A stretch of DNA of 59,577 bases from Pseudomonadota bacterium (lineage in GTDB: Bacteria > Myxococcota_A > Polyangia > Haliangiales > Haliangiaceae). Below, in pieces: positions 8,984 to 17,100 of the stretch. The translations under genes and the position numbers were made by a program. The notes under the pieces were generated by a model. The model was not told the DNA's origin. It made no database searches and saw only the letters and a program-made list of their open reading frames with translations. How positions within the stretch are numbered: position 1 is the stretch's first letter; the number at the start of each line of letters is the position of its first letter. The stretch covers positions 1 to 59,577 of the forward strand of contig JAKSDA010000571.1 in assembly GCA_022360315.1 (NCBI GenBank), written 5' to 3'.

Positions 8984-9399
8984 AGATAAACCCGACTGTA
9001 ACTGGCATGACCGGAAGCTGCGCGAGAATTTCGTGATCTCGGCATTCTGGCCTCGGCGCAATGCGAGTCGAGCGAAAATTTGCGCGCCGCCGCATTGGCC
9101 GCGCAAGGATTGCGCAGATCACACTCCGCACCGTTGCGACCACGTGCACCGATCGACCCCGCTCATCACAATCCGGCGCCACTGGGCCGCCTCGGCCAGC
9201 TCGGGCCAACAGTGGCACAGAGCGGCAATCGGGCGATTTCTGCCCCTTTTGCTGCAATCCCGCTGGTCCCGGCGACCAGGCTGCGGGCCGGAGCAGCCCG
9301 TGCGATGACCCGTCCAGTTCCGGTGGCATCGTTCTTGCCAATGCTTGGCAGCGCATTTGGAACTCGACCACTTCAGCATCACCGAAATACGGAATCGCC
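8984..9399. other. Divergent intergenic region before the lipid-synthase operon
   Basis: No convincing gene was seen: the open frame running in from 9061 is Arg/Ser/Pro-rich and unlike a protein. The region must contain promoters for the minus-strand cyclodeaminase-like gene and the plus-strand synthase operon. The only ordered element noticed is the inverted repeat at 9336-9350. Confidence 0.5.
9336..9350. promoter_or_regulatory. Candidate operator, inverted repeat
   Basis: TGCCAATGCTTGGCA has two perfect 6-base arms and a 3-base centre, 50 bases before the acyl-CoA dehydrogenase ATG. Size and symmetry suit a dimeric repressor or activator, but this is inference from shape and position only. 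Confidence 0.35.
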
Positions 9400-11052
9400 A
9401 TGGGACTGGACAAAGAAACGCTCGACCTGGTATTGCAATCGCTTCGCGACTTTGCAAAGGAGCGCCTCACCGACCACGTTCTACTCGACTTCGATGAGCG
9501 CGATGAATTTCCCGCCGATCTGGTCCGGGCCATCGGCAGTACCGAACTCGGCATTCAACTCCTGTTTATCCCCGATAAATACGATGGAATGGGAGGAGGC
9601 GCGTTCGATGTATACCGGGTCTGCGAAGCCATGGCCCGCGTCGATGTGGGAATTGCCACCGGGGTATTGGCGACCTTCCTGGGCAGTGATCCCATCGTGT
9701 TCGGCGGCACCGACGAGCAAAAAAAGCACTGGCTGACCCGCATCGCCAACGAGGGCCTGCTCATGGCCTACGGCGCCACCGAACCCCAGGCCGGCAGCGA
9801 TCTGGCCGCTCTGCGCAGCTCTGCCGAGCCAGTACGGCAAAACGGCACGGTGACGGGCTACAAGCTGCGCGGCGACAAACAGTGGATCAGCAACGGCGGG
9901 TACGCCGATGTATATACATTTCTGGCCAATGCCCCGGGTGGACCGAGCTGGTTCATCATCGAGCGCAACGCGCAAGGGCTCAGTCACGGCAAACCCGAGG
10001 ACAAACACGGTATCCGGCTGAGCAATACCGCCACGGTAACCTGCGATGACGTCTACGTCGACGCCGATCGCCTGGTCGGCGGAGTCGAGGGTCAAGGGCT
10101 GGCCCAGGCCCAGCTGGTGTTTGGCTATACCCGGCTCATGGTGGCAGCATTCGGGCTGGGCGCGGGCTGGGCCGCGCTCGACCGGGCCGTTCCGTATTCC
10201 GCCGAACGCATCCAAAAAGGCGGTCCGCTGTCCGAAAAACAGGGCTATACCCATAAACTCATCGTGCCCCACGCCGCCGCTCTGGAAGCCGGCCGGGCGT
10301 TTATCGAGGAGACTGCCGAGCGGCTCGAAAATGGCGAGGGCAATCTAAACACCGAGGGCGCGATTGCCAAATACCTGGCCACCGAGGCCGGATGTCGCGC
10401 CGCGGATGCGGCCATCCAGGCCCTGGGCGGCTACGGTTATACCCGCGAATACATGGTCGAAAAAATCACACGCGACGTGCGTATCACGCGCATCTACGAG
10501 GGCACCTCGGAGATCATGGAAATGACCATCAGCCGCGACCGCTGGCAGTTGCACCTGAAAAGCCGCGGCCAGCACTATCACGAACGCGCGCGCGAACTGG
10601 AAGAGCTGCATTCTCGTCATCCCAGGGTCGGCGCAGAATTTGCGGCACTGGCCAATCACGCCCTGGCCGAAGTGCTCGAGACGGCCAGAAAAGGCCGGCT
10701 GACCCGCAACCAGCACGTTCTGTTTCGGCTCGGCAATTTGATCGCCCAGGCCGAAGGTGCGGCCAGCCTGGCTCGCCGGGCCGCCCGTTCTGCCGACAGC
10801 ACACTCGACCCCCGCACCGACACTCGCTTTCAGGGCGATGGATTGGCCGCAATCAGCCGGGTATTTGCCCGCCAGGCGGCCCAGCAGGTCGCCGATGACG
10901 GGCTGCGCTGGGTGTGCGGCGCCGGCAGCATATCCCACAGCGAACTCAGCACGCTGGAGAATGCAGTCCAGCTATCGGCAATTCACCGGGCACAGAGCGG
11001 ACTCCTGGCCGACATGGATCATGTCGCCAACGTTGTCTACGACCGAATGTAA
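9400..11052 (+). CDS. Acyl-CoA dehydrogenase family protein (first gene of synthase operon)
   Basis: The 550-residue flavoenzyme carries the acyl-CoA dehydrogenase hallmarks: AYGATEPQAGSDLAALR, GDKQWISNGGYADVYTF, QALGGYGYTREYMVEKI and RITRIYEGTSEIMEMT, where Glu367 aligns with the catalytic base. Standard members have about 380-400 residues; this one has an extra C-terminal helical domain of about 140 residues, as in the long ACAD group. I chose the ATG at 9400 because it begins the conserved helix (LDLVLQSLRDFAKERL). The end is 77 bases before the megasynthase and in the same direction, so the two are probably co-transcribed. In beta-oxidation such enzymes make 2-enoyl-CoA. Next to a synthase with no enoyl reductase it could instead supply or modify starter chains or adjust unsaturation (inference). 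Confidence 0.88.
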   Translation: MGLDKETLDLVLQSLRDFAKERLTDHVLLDFDERDEFPADLVRAIGSTELGIQLLFIPDKYDGMGGGAFDVYRVCEAMARVDVGIATGVLATFLGSDPIVFGGTDEQKKHWLTRIANEGLLMAYGATEPQAGSDLAALRSSAEPVRQNGTVTGYKLRGDKQWISNGGYADVYTFLANAPGGPSWFIIERNAQGLSHGKPEDKHGIRLSNTATVTCDDVYVDADRLVGGVEGQGLAQAQLVFGYTRLMVAAFGLGAGWAALDRAVPYSAERIQKGGPLSEKQGYTHKLIVPHAAALEAGRAFIEETAERLENGEGNLNTEGAIAKYLATEAGCRAADAAIQALGGYGYTREYMVEKITRDVRITRIYEGTSEIMEMTISRDRWQLHLKSRGQHYHERARELEELHSRHPRVGAEFAALANHALAEVLETARKGRLTRNQHVLFRLGNLIAQAEGAASLARRAARSADSTLDPRTDTRFQGDGLAAISRVFARQAAQQVADDGLRWVCGAGSISHSELSTLENAVQLSAIHRAQSGLLADMDHVANVVYDRM

Positions 11053-11129
11053 CCGGCGCACCACAGAGAGAAAACCAGCACCTCGGGCCCGCGCTCCGGC
11101 GCAGCCCGACGTAGAGGAGCAACAGGGCC

Positions 11130-14100
11130 ATGAATCAAGATACGGCACATCGAGCAGCAGCCATCGTGGGAATCGGAACTGTCTTGCCCGATGCCCCCAA
11201 TCTCGCCTCATTCTGGCAAAACATCAAACACGGGCGCTACAGCATCAGCGACGTGCCCCCGGATCGCTGGGATCCCGCTCTCTACTACGATCCCGACCCC
11301 AAGGCGCCGGAAAAAACCTATTCCAAGATCGGCGGCTGGGTCAACGAGTCGCCGTGGGAGCCGCTCAAATGGCGCCTGCCCGTCCCGCCCAAGGTAGCCG
11401 ACGCGATGGATCGCACCCAAAAATGGGCGATCGCCGCGGTACGCGAAGCCCTGGCCCATTTCGGTTATCCCAACCGCCCGCTCGATACCGAGCGAACCGC
11501 CGTGATCCTGGGCAATGCCATGGCCGGCGACAAACACTATTTGACCGCACTGCGGATCTTTTTTCCGGAATTCGCCGACGAGTTGACCCGGGCACCCAGC
11601 TTTCTCGCCCTGCCCGACAACGTCCGCCAGGCCATCGTCGAAGAGACCCACGGAGCGGTCAGGCGGCGGTTCCCCGCAATCAGCGAGGACACCATGCCGG
11701 GCGAACTGGCCAATGTCATCGCCGGACGCATTGCCGCGCTGTTTAACTTGCGCGGCCCCAATTTTGTGTGCGACGCGGCCTGCGCCTCGGCCATGGCAGC
11801 GATCACTGCAGCCATTGAAGGGCTCGAAGAGCACGATTACGACGCGGTATTGACCGGCGGCATCGACGGCAATATGAGCGCCTCGAGCTACGTCAAATTC
11901 AGCAAGATCGGCGCACTCTCGGCCACCGGAACCCGGCCCTATGCAGACGGCGCCGACGGCTTTGTCATGGGCGAGGGTGCGGTGGTCTTTTTGCTCAAAC
12001 GCCTGGCCGACGCCGAGCGAGACGGCGACGAGATCTACGCAGTGCTGCGCGGTACCGGTGGGTCGTCCGACGGCAAGGGCAAGGGCATTACCGCGCCCAA
12101 TCCCATCGGCCAGCGACTGGCCATCGAACGGGCGTGGAAAAATGCCGGGCTGTCTCCGGCGACCGCGACCCTGGTCGAGGGCCACGGCACGTCTACGCGG
12201 GTCGGCGACGTGGTCGAGGTACAGAGCTTGATCGATGTTTTCGGCGAGTTCGACCTGCCGCCCGGCCACATTGCCCTCGGCTCGGTCAAATCGAATATCG
12301 GCCACCTCAAGGGCGCAGCCGGAGCGGCCGGCGTGCTCAAGGCAACCATGGCGCTCTACGACAAGATACTGCCACCCAGTTTGGGCTTTGCCAGACCCAA
12401 CCCAAATATCGATTTTGCCCACTCGCCCTTTGCGGTCAATACCGAATTGCGGCCGTGGCAGCAGCCCGGACCAGACGGGGTGCGGAGAGCCGGAGTGAGC
12501 GCGTTCGGCTTTGGCGGGACCAATTTCCACGCTGTTCTGGAAGAACATATTCCGGGCCGCATCACCGAGGAAAGCAAGCGCAAGGTGAGTATCAGCAAAT
12601 CGGAATCGACCGCCCGGGCGCACTCGATGCAGGTCGGGGCAGCCACCTCGTCCGGGCCTGCTGGGCTCAAGGCACCGCTGCGCGGCGCCCTGGTCATCGG
12701 CGCCGAATCCGAGCCGGCCATTGCCGAACGACTGCGCACAGTCCTTACCGAGGCCAAGGCCGGTCGCGCTCCCGCCGCCCGGCCGCCCGCGGCGAGCGAC
12801 CTTCGCGCACACATGCGCCTGGCCATCGACTACCTCGACGCCGCTGATCTGGCCAACAAAGCCGAGCGCGGCCTCAAGGCACTGGCCAAAAACCACCCCG
12901 GCATGTGGAAAGCACTGCGCGGCCAGGGCGTATTCGCCGGCCGCGGCCAGCCCGCCAAGGTGGCTTTTCTGTACACGGGCCAGGGCTCGCAATACGTCAA
13001 CATGCTGCGCGACCTCGGCCAGGTCGAACCGATCGTGGCCGACGCCTTTGCCTGGGCCGACCAGATCATGACCCCGCTATTGAGCGGTACGCCGCTGACC
13101 CGGTATCTGTTTGCCGATGCCGATCGGATGCAAGCAGCCGAAGCAGACCTCAAGCAGACCGCCATCACCCAGCCGGCCGTTTTGACCACCGATCTCGCGC
13201 TCACCGAGTTACTCGCCGCCTACGGCATTCGGCCCGACATGGTCATGGGACACAGTCTGGGCGAGTACGGCGCATTGGTCGCGGCCGGGGCCATGTCGTT
13301 TGCTCATGCCCTGGAGGCGGTCAGCGCACGGGGCCGAGAAATGACCCGGGTGTCGGTCGAAGACAATGGCGCCATGGTCGCGGTCTTTGCCCCGCTGACC
13401 GATATCGAGCGCATTCTGGCATCCATCGCTGGCTACGCCGTGGTGGCCAATATCAACAGCAATCACCAGGCCGTGGTCGGCGGAGTAACGCCGACCATCG
13501 AGCGGGCCACCGAAGAGTTCCAGAAAGCCGGTTTTCGCGCCATTCCGCTGCCGGTGAGCCACGCATTCCACACCAAGATCGTGGCGCCGGCCAGCGAGCC
13601 GCTGAAAATGCAGCTCCGCCGGCTCGACTTGCACCCACCCGCAATCCCCCTGGTGGCCAATGTTTCGGGTCAATTCTACCCGACCGGATCCGGTGCAGTG
13701 GACGAGATGATCGATATCCTGGGCCGCCAGATCGCCTCGCCGGTTCAGTTCGTCAAGGGGCTCCACACCCTCTACGACGCGGGGGCTCGCGTCTTTGTCG
13801 AAGTCGGGCCCAAAAAAGCCCTCACCGGCATGGCCGAAGACGTGCTGGGCGAACGACCGGGCGTGGTCACTCTGTACACCAATCACCCCAAACCGGGCGG
13901 CGTGGTGTCGTTTAACCAGGCGCTGTGCGGCCTCTATGCCGCTGGGCTGGGATCGGGCGCCGATGCCGGTGCCGCCACCAATGTCACGAGTAGCCGGCCA
14001 CAGGCGGTTTCGCCACCGGCTCCGGCCGCAATCGAGCCGGCTCGGCCGGTCGCCCTGGCCCCGTCCGGCGCTCCTCATCAGGCCAGAAAACCAGTACAGG

Positions 14101-17100
14101 TGACCCCGCCATCGCTGTCGGCTGGGTCGAGCCGGTCGGCCGGGTCAAACGGGTCGAACCGACCATTCGCGGGCAATGGCGGCCAGTATGAAGCATTGGG
14201 CAAATTGTTCGCCGATTTTCTCGATCGCGGCATGGCCATCTACCGCGGCCAAAAACCGGACGCGTGGGCCGAAAAAGACGTCGTGGTCTCGGGGGTTGGC
14301 CTGGGACTGCCCGGCACTGAGCGGGTCTTCGACGACGGGAATCTGGCCCGTATTCTGGCCGGTGATTCATTCATTGATGCCGTACCCATGGCGGTACGGC
14401 GAGCCATCGTGGACAAGCGGGTCACCCGCCTGGTCAAGACCGACGGAACGCCGCGGTTCGAGACCATCGACAGCGCCGCCGGGGTGATGAAACTGGCTGG
14501 ACGGCCCGGTGCATTCGATCTGGCCGGTGAATTCGGTGTGGCCAAAGAACGCCTGGCTGCCCTCGATATCACGACCATGCTGGCCATGGCCGCGGGCCTG
14601 GAAGCCATGCGCGATGCCGGGATTCCGCTGGCCATGCACTACAAGACCACCACGGTGGGCTCCAAGCTGCCCGAACGGTGGATGCTGCCCGAGCCGCTGC
14701 GCGACGATACCGGAGTGATCTTTGGCTCGGCATTCCCGGGCTACGACAACATCGCCGCCGACATGCGCGACTATTACAGCGATCGCAGCCGGCACCAACG
14801 CCTGGCCGAGCTGGAACATTTGCGCGCCCGGGCCGAGATGACCGGCGATGGCTCCATGGCGGCCGAAATCGACCGCCGTATCCATGCCCTGCAGGCCGAG
14901 ATCGAACGCCACGCGTATGCCCTGGACCGGCGCTATGTGTTCCGCATCCTGTCGATGGGACACTCGCAATTTGCCGAGTTCATCGGTGCGCGCGGCCCCA
15001 ATACGCAGATCAATGCAGCGTGTGCCAGCGGCACCCAGGCCGTGGCACTGGCCCAGGACTGGATCCGGGCCGGCCGCTGCCGGCGGGTCGTCATCGTGAC
15101 CGCCGACGCGGTCACCACCGATCGCTTGCTCGAGTGGATCGGTGCCGGATTTTTGGCCAGTGGCGCAGCCGCGACCGACGAGCTGGTCGAGGACGCCGCA
15201 CTGCCCTTTGACCGGCGCCGGCACGGCTTGATCCTCGGCATGGGCGCGTCGGGTATGGTGGTGGAGAGCGCCGACTCGGTCCGCGAGCGCGGCCTCGAGC
15301 CGATCGGCGAGGTGCTCGGCACGGCCACGGCCAACAGCGCGTTTCACGGCAGTCGGCTCGACGTCAAACACATCTGCCAGATCATGGAACGACTGGTTTC
15401 CGACGCCGAAGAGCGCTACGGCGTCGACCGCAGGGACATGGCAGGGCAGACTGTATTCGTGTCGCACGAGACCTATACACCGGCCCGCGGCGGCAGCGCC
15501 CAGGCCGAAGTATTTGCCCTGCGCGAGGTATTCGGCGATGCGGCCGACAGCATCGTCGTGGCCAATACCAAGGGCTATACCGGCCATGCCATGGGCGCCG
15601 GAGTGGAAGACGCGGTCGCCGTGAAAATGCTGGAGACCGGTGTGGTTCCGCCCGTGGCCAACTTTCGGGAGGTCGATCCCGAACTCGGCCAACTCAATCT
15701 GTCGCGCGGCGGGAGCTATCCGATTCGCTATGCTTTGCGCCTCGGCGCCGGATTTGGCTCGCAGATCAGCCTGTCTCTGATGCGCTGGACGCCAACCGCC
15801 GACGGCATCCGGCGCCAGCCCCACGAGCTGGGCTACCGCTATCGCATCGCCGATCCGGCGCTGTGGCAGCACTGGCTGAGCCAGGTCAGTGGCCACGAAA
15901 GAGCCGATGTCGAGGTGGCCAAGCGCACCTTGCGCATCGTGGACCAGGGGCCGCCAACCCGGGCGATCGCGGCGCCACCGGCACGGCCAGCAACCATCGC
16001 GCGAGCGGCTGTCGCGCAACCAGCGGCTGCCCAACCAGCTGTGGCCCAGCCGACCATCGCCCAGTCGACGGTGACGCCAGCAAGCGCAACCCGACCGGCG
16101 GCACCGCTCGCACCGGCAACGGTCCAGCCTGCGACCCCGGTAGAAACAACAGCTCCACCGATCACAACCAAAGCCGAAACCGAAGCATCAGCGACCGATC
16201 CAGTCGCCGCCAAGGTCCTCGATATCGTAGCGGGCGAGACTGGCTATCCCTCCGATATGCTCGATGTCGAACTCGACCTCGAGGCCGATCTGGGCATCGA
16301 TACGGTCAAACAGGCCGAAACCTTCGCCGCTGTGCGCGCAGCCTACGACATCCCCCGCGACGACTCGCTGCAACTGCGCGAGTTTCCCACCCTGCAGCAC
16401 GTGATCGGCTGGGTTCATCAAAAGCGCCCCGATCTCGCCGCAGCGGCCGCACCGGCCCAGGCCAGTGCGGCCGAAACCGCATCGGATACCGGGCCATCGG
16501 GCCCTGGCGAGGCCATGGACAGCACAGTCGCGACCGGCCAGGTCGAGGCCAAGATTGGCGAGGTCGAGGCCAAGGTTCTCGACATCGTGTCGAGCGAGAC
16601 CGGCTATCCATCCGACATGCTCGACCTCGAACTCGACCTCGAGGCCGATCTGGGCATCGATACGGTCAAGCAAGCCGAAACCTTCGCCGCTGTGCGCGAA
16701 GCGTATGACATTGCCCGCGACGACTCGCTGCAACTGCGCGAGTTCCCCACCCTGCAACACGTGATCGGCTGGGTATATCAAAAGCGCCCCGATCTCGCCG
16801 CCAGAGCAGCATCGGCCGCATCATCGCCGACCGCATCAGCACCGGCTGCATCGCTGCCGGCACAGGCCGCGCCTGCCCACACCACAGCTGCGCCTGCCCG
16901 TGCAGACGATCCGGTCACCGCCAAGGTGCTCGAGGTGGTCGCGGGCGAGACCGGCTATCCACCCGATATGCTCGACCTGGATCTCGACCTGGAAGCCGAC
17001 CTGGGCATCGACACGGTCAAACAGGCCGAGACCTTCGCAGCTGTGCGCGAAGCGTACGACATACCGCGCGACGAAAATCTGCAACTCAAAGAGTTTCCGA

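Noticed and set aside
12905..13915. 336-residue Arg/Gly-rich frame inside the megasynthase
   Set aside because: It overlaps the AT domain in another frame, has no ribosome site, and its composition is that of a shadow frame.
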